Source of the DNA: Tistrella mobilis
GTDB lineage: Bacteria; Pseudomonadota; Alphaproteobacteria; Tistrellales; Tistrellaceae
Assembly (NCBI RefSeq): GCF_041468085.1
Contig: NZ_CP121017.1
Span: 3,351,676-3,415,675 of the forward strand
Direction of reading: 5' to 3'
DNA length: 64,000 nucleotides
Shown: positions 32,850 through 41,672 of the stretch, piece after piece
Layout: every line of letters begins with the position of its first letter
How positions within the stretch are numbered: the first letter of the stretch is position 1
Made by a program: the position numbers and the translations under genes
Notes under the pieces: generated by a model
What the model saw: the letters and a program-made list of their open reading frames with translations, nothing else
What the model was told of the DNA's origin: nothing
Database searches by the model: none

Positions 32850-33243
32850 TGGTCCTCCCGAGACCTTGTCGCGACCCCGGCGCCCGCCCCTGCCCGGCCC
32901 GGACCCCGTACCGCTTCCTTGATGAGCCGTCCCCCAACGGCAATACCGGTTTCCGTTTACGTCAACCGGCCGTTCGACTATCCCAGGACACGCGCCCCGG
33001 ATCAACAGTCACGCCGCGAACCGGCGCCGGATTCTTTGCCGGCCGCATATGCCCGGACGCAACCATGGGTCTGTCCTCAACCCAGAGTTACAATACCCGG
33101 AATCATGTCTCAAGACAGGTCGGAACGATCGGGAGGATTGTCAATCGGATCGGGGCGACGTCGGGGATTGAAAGCGCATGACAGGCGGCCCAGTTTCACG
33201 GGATCATCGGTGGCATACGGCGCGATCCCGGGGGAACAGAAAT
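32850..33243. promoter_or_regulatory. Intergenic region with fadD promoter and toxin-antitoxin promoter
   Basis: 394 bp without a supported gene between divergent fadD and the antitoxin-like gene. It contains the MerR-type site at 32955-32966 and a less GC-rich stretch near 33075-33115, where I would place the promoter of the plus-strand pair. No RNA gene is apparent. Confidence 0.4.
32955..32966. promoter_or_regulatory. Second copy of the MerR operator core, upstream of fadD
   Basis: GTTTACGTCAAC differs at one of 12 positions from the centre GTTTACGTAAAC of the palindrome at 31072-31103. It is about 105 bp upstream of the fadD start. The two sites make fadD and merR-fadA-acd one regulon. 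Confidence 0.6.
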
Positions 33244-33465
33244 ATGTCGACAGCACCGGAGGATACTCTGGCGCGGATGCTGGACGAGGCAGGCGAGGAC
33301 AGCTCAGAGGCTGCCGGGCACCTCGCTGCCGGGCGCCCGATCTACTACAGAACCTCCGACCTTCCACCGCGGCAGGTCATCAAACAGTATCCTGACGGCC
33401 GCAGGGAACTGGTGAGCTTTGAAACCGGCCGGGAAACCCTGATCGGGGAGCTGTCGGCAGCGTGA
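33244..33465 (+). CDS. Small antitoxin-like protein paired with the zeta-like toxin
   Basis: 73 aa, acidic at the N-terminus, ending DLPPRQVIKQYPDGRRELVSF and a short helix. A clear ribosome site (GGGGGAACAG) precedes ATG 33244. It overlaps the kinase-fold toxin gene by 4 bp (GTGA), the usual coupling of an antitoxin with its toxin. I recognise no DNA-binding domain. The antitoxin assignment rests on position and size. Confidence 0.65.
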   Translation: MSTAPEDTLARMLDEAGEDSSEAAGHLAAGRPIYYRTSDLPPRQVIKQYPDGRRELVSFETGRETLIGELSAA

Positions 33466-34043
33466 CTCGCCTGTGGGTGATCGCCGGCCCCAACGGCGCC
33501 GGCAAATCGAGCCTGACGCGCCGTTACATCTCTCTTTTGACGCGGTTGCACGTCATCAATCCTGACACCATTGCTGCGAATCTTGCGGGCGGCGGCCGCT
33601 TCACCGCAGACCAGGCGGCACGCGCCGGCAGAGTGGCCCTGAAGGAGCAGCGCCTTTATCTGGCCGAGCGCCGAAGCTTTGCCGTCGAGACGACACTGAC
33701 CGGACAGGCCCCTCTCCGCCTTCTGACGACGGCAAGAGACGTCGGCTACAAAACCAGCCTCGTCTATGTCGGTCTGGACGATGTGGGCCTGTCATTGGCG
33801 CGCGTCGCGGCACGTGTTTCCGCGGGTGGCCATGACATACCGCCCGCAGATATCCTCAGACGTTTCGACCGAAGCATGGCGAACCTCCACAGGGCCCTGC
33901 CGCTGGTGGACAGGCTCTGGCTGTTCGACAACTCCCGAGATCGGTGGCGCCTTATCCTTCGCACGGAAGGCCGACACCTTCGCTTCGCAAGCCCTGACCT
34001 GCCGCGCTGGGCAGCAGACATCGTGACAGGTTACAGGCGCTGA
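33462..34043 (+). CDS. Zeta-toxin-family / AAA P-loop kinase
   Basis: 193 aa from GTG 33462. Walker A GPNGAGKSSLTRRY at 8-21, NPDTIAANLA, then RRSFAVETTLTGQ. This follows the zeta/PezT pattern, in which the substrate (UDP-N-acetylglucosamine in known zeta toxins) is phosphorylated. RFDRSMANLHRALPLVDRLWLFDNS is typical of short chromosomal members of this family. The co-expressed 73-aa protein is the likely antidote. Some family members are not toxic, so the activity is open. Confidence 0.82.
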   Translation: MTRLWVIAGPNGAGKSSLTRRYISLLTRLHVINPDTIAANLAGGGRFTADQAARAGRVALKEQRLYLAERRSFAVETTLTGQAPLRLLTTARDVGYKTSLVYVGLDDVGLSLARVAARVSAGGHDIPPADILRRFDRSMANLHRALPLVDRLWLFDNSRDRWRLILRTEGRHLRFASPDLPRWAADIVTGYRR

Positions 34044-34377
34044 TCGCCCGCAGACCTTGGGCGCCGCGCCCCGATCACTGTCGCAACCCCTCCAAGCACC
34101 ACCTGCCCGGGCACGAAAATCATCCGCGCCATGCCGCTGAAGGCATTGGCGTCCTTGTAGATGAAGGGGGTGATCTGTTCGGCGGGGTCGATATGAATAT
34201 AGAGATACCAGCCGAGGCAGGCCCGGCCCAGCGTCAGAGCGGCGCAGGCTGCCGCCAGCGGCCAGGCGGGGCGCGCAGCAGGGCCAGGAAGTCCAGCACC
34301 TCGACCAGCAGAAAGGCCGCATAGCCGCCATAGGCGGCTATGACGAGGCCAAGGATGCGGCGCAGGGCGGCGGTCAT
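34031..34377 (-). pseudogene. Small membrane-protein gene broken by a one-base frameshift
   Basis: From ATG 34377 the first frame reads MTAALRRILGLVIAAYGGY, then a hydrophobic FLLVEVLDFLALL, and stops early. The sense continues in another frame with WPLAAACAALTLGRACLGW, YLYIHIDPAEQITPFIYKD and MARMIFVPGQVVLGGVATV, ending at TAA 34031. The span is 347 bp, one short of a multiple of three. One missing base in the run GCGCGCCCCGCC near 34265-34280 would restore a protein of about 115 aa with two or three membrane helices. It may be a real mutation or a sequencing error. Confidence 0.6.
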
Positions 34378-34387
34378 CCGACTGCCG

Positions 34388-35020
34388 TTATCCCTGGGCC
34401 TGGAGCGCACGCAGCCGCTCCATATGGGGGCGCACCGCCTCCAGCTCGGCCGCGGAGATCGCCATCACCGGGCGGTTCATCTCGTCCGACGGGCCGTAGC
34501 TCTGCAGCAGCTGCCGCTTCTGGGCGTCGGTCAGCTGGTCGCTGTCGCGGATCCGCGTTCTCAGGGCATCGCGCTCGGCCCGGGCGGCAACCGATGCCGC
34601 GCCGTCGTAATCGAGCGTCAGATAAGCCTGCATGATCCGATCGCCGGTCGCGGCCCAGGCAGCGAGATCGGCAAAACCGCGCTTCATCATCATGGCCGAG
34701 GCCTCGTGCCATTCCGGCATGCCCTCGATCGCGGCGGTCATCGCCGTAAGATCCCGGCCCGGCTGCGTCGGCGTCGCCACCCGATGATCGCGGATCGCCT
34801 GGCCGATCTCCGCGCGCCGATCCGGCGGCAGAGCCCCCGACCAGTCCGTGAACGCCTGCCAGCTGTCGAGCCAGAGCGTCACCACCTCGCCGGTCAGAGG
34901 GCCGGTCAGGTCGACACCGGCCTCCCCTGCGGCGTGCGCGGCGCGGGGTGCCGCCACGCACGCGGTCATCGGAATGGCGACGGCAAGCACCAGAACCAGC
35001 AGGCGGCGGGCGATCTGCAC
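34388..35020 (-). CDS. Secreted helical protein, paralogue of the next upstream gene
   Basis: 210 aa. The signal sequence is MQIARRLLVLVLAVAIPMTA; the Cys that follows (TAC-VAA) could be a lipobox. The mature part is helical. It shares with the 35129-35773 product the blocks DWSGALPPDRRAEI, GFADLAAWAATGDRIMQAY and AVRPHMERLRAL. No known domain is recognised. The frameshifted membrane gene follows 10 bp downstream. Confidence 0.8.
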   Translation of the reverse strand: MQIARRLLVLVLAVAIPMTACVAAPRAAHAAGEAGVDLTGPLTGEVVTLWLDSWQAFTDWSGALPPDRRAEIGQAIRDHRVATPTQPGRDLTAMTAAIEGMPEWHEASAMMMKRGFADLAAWAATGDRIMQAYLTLDYDGAASVAARAERDALRTRIRDSDQLTDAQKRQLLQSYGPSDEMNRPVMAISAAELEAVRPHMERLRALQAQG

Positions 35021-35082
35021 GGGCGGATCCTCATGGCGCAGAAGAAGAGAAGGCGAGGAAGCGGGCGACGCCGGCCCAGCGC

Positions 35083-35130
35083 CAGCCCGCCGGATCGGCC
35101 AGCCCGCCGGATCAGTCAGCCCGCCGGATC
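35083..35130. repeat. Three tandem copies of a 17-bp repeat
   Basis: CAGCCCGCCGGATC occurs at 35083, 35100 and 35117. The period is 17 bp, with GGC/AGT-type spacers. The last copy covers the stop codon of the upstream paralogue gene. It is a short slippage-prone tract in the gap between the two duplicated genes. Confidence 0.8.
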
Positions 35131-35773
35131 AGTCGCCGCCGCCCATGTTCCGGATACGCTCCAGATGCGGCTGCACCGCGGCGATGTCGGCCGGATCGGC
35201 CTTGCCGGCCTGATCCATCATCGCCCCGGCATCGCCCAGCATCTGCAGCATCATCTTCTTCTGCTCGGCGGTCATGTCGGGCGAGTTCATGATCTGGCTG
35301 CGTGCGGCCTCCATCTCGGCCCGCTGGCCCTGGACATCCTCGCCCTGCATCTCGATCGCCATATAGGCCTGCATCACCCGATCGCCGATGGTCGCCCAGT
35401 CGTCGAGGCCCGAGAAGCCGTGCTTCGAGACGATGCCGGCAGCCTGCGCCGCCTCGGGCGCGCCCGCCATGCGGGCCACGGCGGCGGAAAGCATGCGGCC
35501 ATCGGCCATATCGCCCATCAGGGCCTGCGGATCACCGGCACCGCCAAGGGCCTCGCGGCGGTCCTCGGGCAGGGTGTCGCTCCAGGCTTCAAGCGCCTGC
35601 GAGGCATCCAGCCAGCGGCCGACGGTGGCGCTGTCGAGGCCGGCGGCACGGGCCGGCTGGGCAAGGCCCAGGGGCAGGCCAACGGTCAGGGCCGCGGGCA
35701 GTGCCACGGCCAGACTGGCCAGACTGGCGCGGAAGGCGGCCGCGGCAAGGCGGCGGCGAAGGATCGCGGTCAT
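35129..35773 (-). CDS. Secreted helical protein, paralogue of the 34388-35020 product
   Basis: 214 aa. A long signal peptide ends ARA before AGLDSATVG. The mature protein is predicted all-helical and Met-rich near the C-terminus (MNSPDMTAEQKKMMLQML). Blocks AWSDTLPEDRREAL, GFSGLDDWATIGDRVMQAY and AVQPHLERIRNM align with the downstream paralogue. The pair clearly arose by tandem duplication. An extracytoplasmic role is all that can be said. I chose ATG 35773; an in-frame ATG at 35791 is possible. Confidence 0.82.
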   Translation of the reverse strand: MTAILRRRLAAAAFRASLASLAVALPAALTVGLPLGLAQPARAAGLDSATVGRWLDASQALEAWSDTLPEDRREALGGAGDPQALMGDMADGRMLSAAVARMAGAPEAAQAAGIVSKHGFSGLDDWATIGDRVMQAYMAIEMQGEDVQGQRAEMEAARSQIMNSPDMTAEQKKMMLQMLGDAGAMMDQAGKADPADIAAVQPHLERIRNMGGGD

Positions 35774-35911
35774 CGTCCAGACGTCTCCCATCCAGGCGGG
35801 CCTTCTGCCCGCCGGCACAATCGGACCGGGGCCCCGGGCCGGTGGTTCCGGCCTCTTGCGGTCCTGATGCGATACATCACCCGACCATACTGCCGGACCG
35901 GCACGCCCGCG

Positions 35912-36901
35912 TCAGCGGTCGAGGCGGGCGGTCAGTTCTTCGGCGGCAGCGGCCAGGCGCCGGAACGGCCCCTGCCCGGCTGCAGAACCGGTACCCGCAC
36001 CACCCAGGCGACGCAGACCCTCGGTTCCGAAACGATCCTTGAGCGACGAGGCGATCCAGCCCTCGGCCTGGGCCTGGCGCCGCGGCGCCAGCCGGTCTTC
36101 GGCGATCAGCCAGTCGTGATGGCGGTCTGCTGCGGCGATCAGATCCCCGATCCCCTCGCCCGTCGCCGAGGCGACCTTCAGCACCGGCACCTTCCAGCCA
36201 TCCGCACGCAGCCCCACGGCCTTGAGCGCGGTTGCGACATCGGTACGGGCGCGTTCGGCGGCCGGCCCGATATCGGCCTTGGTGACAACGGCCAGGTCCG
36301 GAATCTCCATGATCCCGGCCTTCATGAACTGCAGGCTGTCGCCCGATGCGGGCTGGACGCAGAACAGCACCGTGTCGGCCACCTCTTCGACATCGGTCTC
36401 GGACTGGCCGACGCCCACCGTTTCGACCAGCACCACGTCGAACACCGCACGCATCAGCACGGTGGCGGCGATGGTCAGATCGGCAAGCCCGCCCAGCCGG
36501 TCACGGGCCGCCATCGAGCGGATGAACACGCCCTGGTCTTCAGGATCGGTCTGGATGCGCGTGCGGTCGCCGAGCAGCGCGCCCTTGGTGCGCTTCGACG
36601 AGGGGTCGACCGCGATCACCCCGACACTGCGGCCCTGATCGCGATAGCAGCGGATCAGAGCGGAAAGCAGCGAGGATTTGCCGACACCGGGCGGACCGGT
36701 GATGCCCAGAACCCGGGCGGCCGGCGCTTCATGCGCGGCATCGAGCAGGGCCGCAGTCTCCGGCCGCCCGGCCCGGCTTTCCAGTTCCGCCAGCGCGCGG
36801 GCAAGCGCCGGCTTGCCGCCGTCCCGGATGGCGTCGAGACGGCGGAGGCCGGCAGCGCTGCTGCCGGCCTCCATCCTGTTCCCGTCGGAACCGCCTGTCA
36901 T
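35912..36901 (-). CDS. meaB: Methylmalonyl-CoA mutase-associated GTPase MeaB (ArgK family)
   Basis: 329 aa G3E-type GTPase. The P-loop is GITGPPGVGKSSLLSAL (67-83), with AVDPSSKRTKGALLGDRTRI (switch region), VLVETVGVGQSE and VVTKADI (base recognition). These proteins guard and reactivate B12-dependent acyl-CoA mutases by controlling cofactor loading. No mutase gene lies in the window. The start at 36901 is the likeliest of two in-frame ATGs (36901, 36874). Confidence 0.93.
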   Translation of the reverse strand: MTGGSDGNRMEAGSSAAGLRRLDAIRDGGKPALARALAELESRAGRPETAALLDAAHEAPAARVLGITGPPGVGKSSLLSALIRCYRDQGRSVGVIAVDPSSKRTKGALLGDRTRIQTDPEDQGVFIRSMAARDRLGGLADLTIAATVLMRAVFDVVLVETVGVGQSETDVEEVADTVLFCVQPASGDSLQFMKAGIMEIPDLAVVTKADIGPAAERARTDVATALKAVGLRADGWKVPVLKVASATGEGIGDLIAAADRHHDWLIAEDRLAPRRQAQAEGWIASSLKDRFGTEGLRRLGGAGTGSAAGQGPFRRLAAAAEELTARLDR

Positions 36902-36917
36902 GCCGCTGTCCCGGCCG

Positions 36918-39584
36918 TCAGCCGCGGGCGCGGAGCGCCGCCTGGGCGGCGGCCAGGCGCGCGATCGGCACGCGATAGGGCGAGCACGAGACGTAGTCGA
37001 GGCCGGCACGCTGGCAGAAGTCGATCGACGCCGGGTCGCCACCATGCTCGCCGCAGATGCCGAGCTTGATGTCGGGGCGGGTCGAACGGCCGCGCTCGGC
37101 CGCGATCTTCACCAGTTCGCCGACGCCGTCCTGGTCCAGGCTGACGAAGGGATCCTGATCGAAGATGCCGGCCTCGCGATAGCTGTCGAGGAAGGCGCCC
37201 GAATCGTCGCGGCTGATGCCGAAGGTGGTCTGGGTCAGGTCGTTGGTGCCGAAGCTGAAGAACTCGCCGACCTCGGCGATCTTCGCGGCCTGAAGGGCGG
37301 CGCGCGGCAGCTCGATCATGGTGCCCACCAGATACTCGACCTTCGCCCCCTTCTCGGCGAAGACCTTGGCCGCAGTGTCGTCGACCAGCTTGCGCAGGAT
37401 TTCCAGCTCGCGGCGGGTCGCAACCAGCGGGATCATGATCTCGGGCGTCACGGTCTGGCCAAGCTCGGCCGAAACCTCGACCGCAGCTTCCAGGATCGCC
37501 CGGGCCTGCATCTCGTAGATTTCGGGGTAAGAGATGCCCAGACGGCAACCGCGATGGCCCAGCATCGGGTTGCTCTCGTGCAGGGCCGAGGCGCGGGCAG
37601 CCAGCTTCTGCGCATCGATGCCCGAGGCGGCGGCCACCTCGGCGATGTCCTTCTCGGTATGCGGCAGGAACTCGTGGAGCGGCGGGTCCAGCAGGCGCAC
37701 CGTCACCGGCAGGCCGGCCATGATCCGGAACAGCGAGACGAAGTCGCCGCGCTGCATCGGCAGCAGCTTGGCCAGCGCCGCACGACGGCCGTCGGCATCA
37801 TCCGACAGGATCATCTGGCGCACCGCGATGATGCGGTCGTCGCTGAAGAACATGTGCTCGGTCCGGCAGAGGCCGATGCCCTCGGCACCGAAGGTGCGCG
37901 CGGTTTCGGCATCCAGCGGGGTCTCGGCATTGGTGCGGACCTTGAGCGTGCGGATCTCGTCCGCCCAGGCCATCAGCGTGCCGAAATCGCCCGACAGGTC
38001 CGGCTTGATGGTCGGCACACGGCCGAGCATCACCTCGCCCTTGCCGCCGTCGATGGTGATGGTCTCACCCGCCTTGACGGTGACGTCGCCGACGGTGAAC
38101 TGACCCTTCGCATAGTCGATGCGCACGGTGCCGGCACCCGACACGCAGGCGCGGCCCATGCCGCGGGCAACCACCGCCGCATGGCTGGTCATGCCGCCGC
38201 GGGCGGTCAGGATGCCGCGGGCGGCATGCATGCCATGGATGTCTTCGGGGCTGGTCTCGATGCGGACCAGGATGACGTCCTCGCCGGTCTGGGCACGCTT
38301 CTCGGCCTCGTCGGCGGTGAAGACCACCACGCCCGAAGCGGCACCGGGAGAGGCCGGCAGACCCTTGGCGACGACCTGCTTGGGGGCCTTGGGGTCCAGC
38401 GTCGGATGCAGCAGCTGATCCAGCGCCTGGGCCTCGATGCGGGCCACCGCCTGCTCGTGGGTGATCAGCCCCTCTTCCGCCATGTCGACCGCGATCTTGA
38501 GCGCGGCGGCGGCGGTGCGCTTGCCGTTGCGGGTCTGCAGCATGTAGAGCCGGCCCTGCTGGACCGTGAACTCGATGTCCTGCATATCCCGGTAGTGCTG
38601 CTCCAGCCGGTCCTTCACGGCGACCAGCTCGGCGAAGACCTCGGGCATCTCCTCTTCCATCGACGGATCGGAAGAACCGTTGGCCTGCTTGCCGGCAACC
38701 GTCAGGTGCTGCGGGGTGCGGATGCCCGCCACCACGTCCTCACCCTGAGCGTTGACCAGGAATTCGCCGTAGAACTCCTTAGCACCGGTCGAGGGGTTGC
38801 GGGTGAAGGCCACGCCGGTCGCGCAGTCGTCGCCCATATTGCCGAACACCATCGCCTGCACGTTGACGGCGGTGCCCCACTCGGCGGGGATGTTGTGCAG
38901 ACGGCGATAGGTCTTGGCGCGCTGGTTCATCCAGGAACCGAACACCGCGCCGATCGCGCCCCAGAGCTGCTCACGCGGGTCATCCGGGAAGGGACGCCCC
39001 AGCTCGCGCTCGACGATCGCCTTGTAGTCGTCGATCAGCGACTTCCAGTCGTCGGCGGTCATCTCGGTGTCGAGATGGTAGCCGCGCTCTTCCTTGCGCG
39101 CCTCCAGCCGGTCCTCGAAGAAGCTGTGATCGACGCCGAGCACGACGTCGGAATACATCTGGATGAAGCGGCGATAGCTGTCATAGGCGAAGCGCTCGTC
39201 ACCGCTGCGGCGGGCGAGACCATCGACCGTGACCGGGCTGAGGCCCAGGTTCAGCACCGTATCCATCATGCCGGGCATCGAGGCGCGCGCACCGGAGCGG
39301 ACTGAGACCAGCAGCGGGTTCTCGGCATCGCCGAAGCGCATGCCCATCTCGGTCTCGACCTTGGCGAGCGCTTCCGACACCTGCGCCTCAAGCTCGGCCG
39401 GATAGGTCTGGCCGTTGGCGTAATAATAGGTGCAGACCTCGGTGGTGATCGTCAGACCGGGCGGAACCGGCAGGCCCAGATTGCTCATCTCGGCCAGGTT
39501 CGCACCCTTGCCGCCGAGAAGGTTGCGCATGTCCGCGGTGCCTTCGGAGCCGTTGCGGCCGAAACTGTACACCCACTTGGTCAT
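36918..39584 (-). CDS. ppdK: Pyruvate, phosphate dikinase
   Basis: 888 aa, the family's usual length. The N-terminal nucleotide-binding domain has LLGGKGANLAEMSNLGLPVP. The central phospho-His domain has ARGGMTSHAAVVARGMGRACVSG. The C-terminal PEP/pyruvate TIM barrel has GTNDLTQTTFGISRDD and CGEHGGDPASIDFC. It interconverts pyruvate/ATP/Pi and PEP/AMP/PPi. I chose ATG 39584 (MTKWVYSFG). It follows glyS after 8 bp, so it is co-transcribed with glyQS, an arrangement common in alphaproteobacteria. Confidence 0.97.
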   Translation of the reverse strand: MTKWVYSFGRNGSEGTADMRNLLGGKGANLAEMSNLGLPVPPGLTITTEVCTYYYANGQTYPAELEAQVSEALAKVETEMGMRFGDAENPLLVSVRSGARASMPGMMDTVLNLGLSPVTVDGLARRSGDERFAYDSYRRFIQMYSDVVLGVDHSFFEDRLEARKEERGYHLDTEMTADDWKSLIDDYKAIVERELGRPFPDDPREQLWGAIGAVFGSWMNQRAKTYRRLHNIPAEWGTAVNVQAMVFGNMGDDCATGVAFTRNPSTGAKEFYGEFLVNAQGEDVVAGIRTPQHLTVAGKQANGSSDPSMEEEMPEVFAELVAVKDRLEQHYRDMQDIEFTVQQGRLYMLQTRNGKRTAAAALKIAVDMAEEGLITHEQAVARIEAQALDQLLHPTLDPKAPKQVVAKGLPASPGAASGVVVFTADEAEKRAQTGEDVILVRIETSPEDIHGMHAARGILTARGGMTSHAAVVARGMGRACVSGAGTVRIDYAKGQFTVGDVTVKAGETITIDGGKGEVMLGRVPTIKPDLSGDFGTLMAWADEIRTLKVRTNAETPLDAETARTFGAEGIGLCRTEHMFFSDDRIIAVRQMILSDDADGRRAALAKLLPMQRGDFVSLFRIMAGLPVTVRLLDPPLHEFLPHTEKDIAEVAAASGIDAQKLAARASALHESNPMLGHRGCRLGISYPEIYEMQARAILEAAVEVSAELGQTVTPEIMIPLVATRRELEILRKLVDDTAAKVFAEKGAKVEYLVGTMIELPRAALQAAKIAEVGEFFSFGTNDLTQTTFGISRDDSGAFLDSYREAGIFDQDPFVSLDQDGVGELVKIAAERGRSTRPDIKLGICGEHGGDPASIDFCQRAGLDYVSCSPYRVPIARLAAAQAALRARG

Positions 39585-39592
39585 CGGTCGAC

Positions 39593-41668
39593 TCACCCTT
39601 CGATCTTCGAAAAATCGGCCACGGCCTCCAGCGCCGCCCGGATCTCGGACAGCAGATGGAGCCGGTTGCGCCGACGCTCCGGCATATCGCAATTGACCGT
39701 CACACGGTCGAAGAACGCGTCGACCGGCACCCGGATCCCTGCCAGAGCCGTCATCGCCCGCTCGTACTCCTCCCCGGCCAGCGCCGCGGCGATATCCGCC
39801 CGCGCCTGGACGAGGGCGCCATGCAGCGCCACCTCTTCGGGTTCGACCAGCAGCGCCGCATCGGCATCGCCACCATAGGTCGTCCCGTCCTTCTTCTCTT
39901 CGATACGCACGATGTTGCTTGCCCGCCGGTACGCCGCCAGCAGGTTCGCCCCATCCTCGCCATCCAGGAACGACTGCAGGGCGCGCACGCGCGCCAGCAG
40001 CCGGACGACGTCGTCATCATCGACACCGGCCAGCGTCGCCGCGATCAGATCATGGCGCACGCCGCGGTCGCGCATCAAGACCTTCAGCCGGTCGGCGAAA
40101 AAGCCCATCAGATCGCCGTGAAGGCGGCCTGTGTCGATCTCGCCCAGGATCGGCCGGTAACCGTCGGCCGCAGCCGTGATCGCCGCCTTGAGCGGCAGGC
40201 GCACACCGGTCTCGATCAGGATGCGCAGCACGCCCAGCGCCGCACGGCGCAGCGCATACGGATCCTTGGAGCCGGTCGGTTTCTCGTCGATGGCAAAGAA
40301 ACCGGCGAGCGTGTCGAGCTTGTCGGCCAGCGCCACCGCCACCGACAAGGGCGCGGTCGGCACGCTGTCCGACGCACCGGCCGGCGCGTAATGCTCTCCG
40401 ATCGCCTGGGCGACCTCGGCCGGTTCGCCGTCATGGGTGGCGTAGTAGCGGCCCATGATGCCCTGGATTTCGGGGAACTCGCCGACCATGCCGGTGACGA
40501 GATCGGCCTTGGCCAGCCGGCCGGCCCGCTCTGCCCGCTCGGGATCGGCACCCGGCACATGGGCCGCAAGCCACCGGGCCAGCGACGCGATGCGCGCGGC
40601 CTTGTCTGCGACGGTGCCGAGCTTCGCCTGGAACAGGATCGCGGTCAGCCGGTCGAGACGCGCATCCAGGCGGGTCTGACGGTCGGTGTCCCAGAAGAAC
40701 TTGGCATCGGCGAGGCGCGCGCGCAGCACCCGTTCATTGCCGTGGACGATCACCTTCGCCCCCTCGGCATCGGGGGCGAGATTGCTCACCAGCACGAAGA
40801 CCGGCGCCAGCCGGCCCTCGGCATCCTCGGCGACGAAATAGCGCTGATGGGTGCGCATGGCCGAGACCAGAACCTCGGAGGGCACATCCATGAAAGCATC
40901 GTCGATGCGGCCGGCAAGCACGGTCGGCCATTCGACCAGGCCGGCCACCTCTTCCAGCAGGCCTTCATCGGCGCGGAGCATCAGCCCCAGATCGGAAGCG
41001 AGTGCCGCGGCATCCGATGCGATCTTCCGCCGCCGCTCTGCCGCGTCCAGCACCACATGGGCACCGGCCAGCGCCGCGCGATAACCGGCGAAATCATGCA
41101 CCTCGATGGTGGCCGGCGCCAGGAAGCGATGGCCCTGGGTGGTGTTGCCGGCGGTCAGATGACCGAAGCGCACCGGCACGACCGCGCCGCCGAACAGGCA
41201 GAGGATCGAGCGCAGCGGCCGCACCCAGCGGATCTGATGGGCCCCCCAGCGCATGGATTTGGGCCAGGGCAGATCGGCGAGCGCACCCGCGATCAGCTCC
41301 GGCAGCACCTCGATGGTGGGCCGGCCGGGCTCGAACACGTCGAGGAACCAGAAACTGCCCTTGGGCGTCTCGCGCTCGATCAGCGAGGAGCGGTCGGCAT
41401 TGTTGGCGGCAAGGAAGCCCGCCAGCGCCTGTTCGGGCGCACCGACCCGCGGGCCGCGGCGCTCTTCCGCCCGATCGGGCTGGGCCTCGGCCAGATCATG
41501 GATCACCAGCGTCAGGCGGCGCGGGGTCGAGAAGGCCTCGGCGCGGCCGAAGGTGATCCGCTGTGCGGCCAGACGCTCGGTCACCAGACGCGCCAGATCG
41601 TCGGCGGCCCGGCCCTGCATGCGGGCGGGAATCTCTTCCGACAGAAGTTCGAGAAGCAGTTCGGCCAT
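39593..41668 (-). CDS. glyS: Glycine-tRNA ligase beta subunit
   Basis: 691 aa. It starts MAELLLELLSEEIPARMQ, the invariant GlyS N-terminus, and has TPRRLTLVI, SMRWGAHQIRWVRPLRSI and the HD-like segment KADLVTGMVGEFPEIQGIMG. The C-terminal anticodon-binding helices end FFDRVTVNCD. It forms the alpha2beta2 bacterial glycyl-tRNA synthetase with GlyQ, encoded 4 bp upstream. Confidence 0.97.
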   Translation of the reverse strand: MAELLLELLSEEIPARMQGRAADDLARLVTERLAAQRITFGRAEAFSTPRRLTLVIHDLAEAQPDRAEERRGPRVGAPEQALAGFLAANNADRSSLIERETPKGSFWFLDVFEPGRPTIEVLPELIAGALADLPWPKSMRWGAHQIRWVRPLRSILCLFGGAVVPVRFGHLTAGNTTQGHRFLAPATIEVHDFAGYRAALAGAHVVLDAAERRRKIASDAAALASDLGLMLRADEGLLEEVAGLVEWPTVLAGRIDDAFMDVPSEVLVSAMRTHQRYFVAEDAEGRLAPVFVLVSNLAPDAEGAKVIVHGNERVLRARLADAKFFWDTDRQTRLDARLDRLTAILFQAKLGTVADKAARIASLARWLAAHVPGADPERAERAGRLAKADLVTGMVGEFPEIQGIMGRYYATHDGEPAEVAQAIGEHYAPAGASDSVPTAPLSVAVALADKLDTLAGFFAIDEKPTGSKDPYALRRAALGVLRILIETGVRLPLKAAITAAADGYRPILGEIDTGRLHGDLMGFFADRLKVLMRDRGVRHDLIAATLAGVDDDDVVRLLARVRALQSFLDGEDGANLLAAYRRASNIVRIEEKKDGTTYGGDADAALLVEPEEVALHGALVQARADIAAALAGEEYERAMTALAGIRVPVDAFFDRVTVNCDMPERRRNRLHLLSEIRAALEAVADFSKIEG

Positions 41669-41672
41669 GGGA

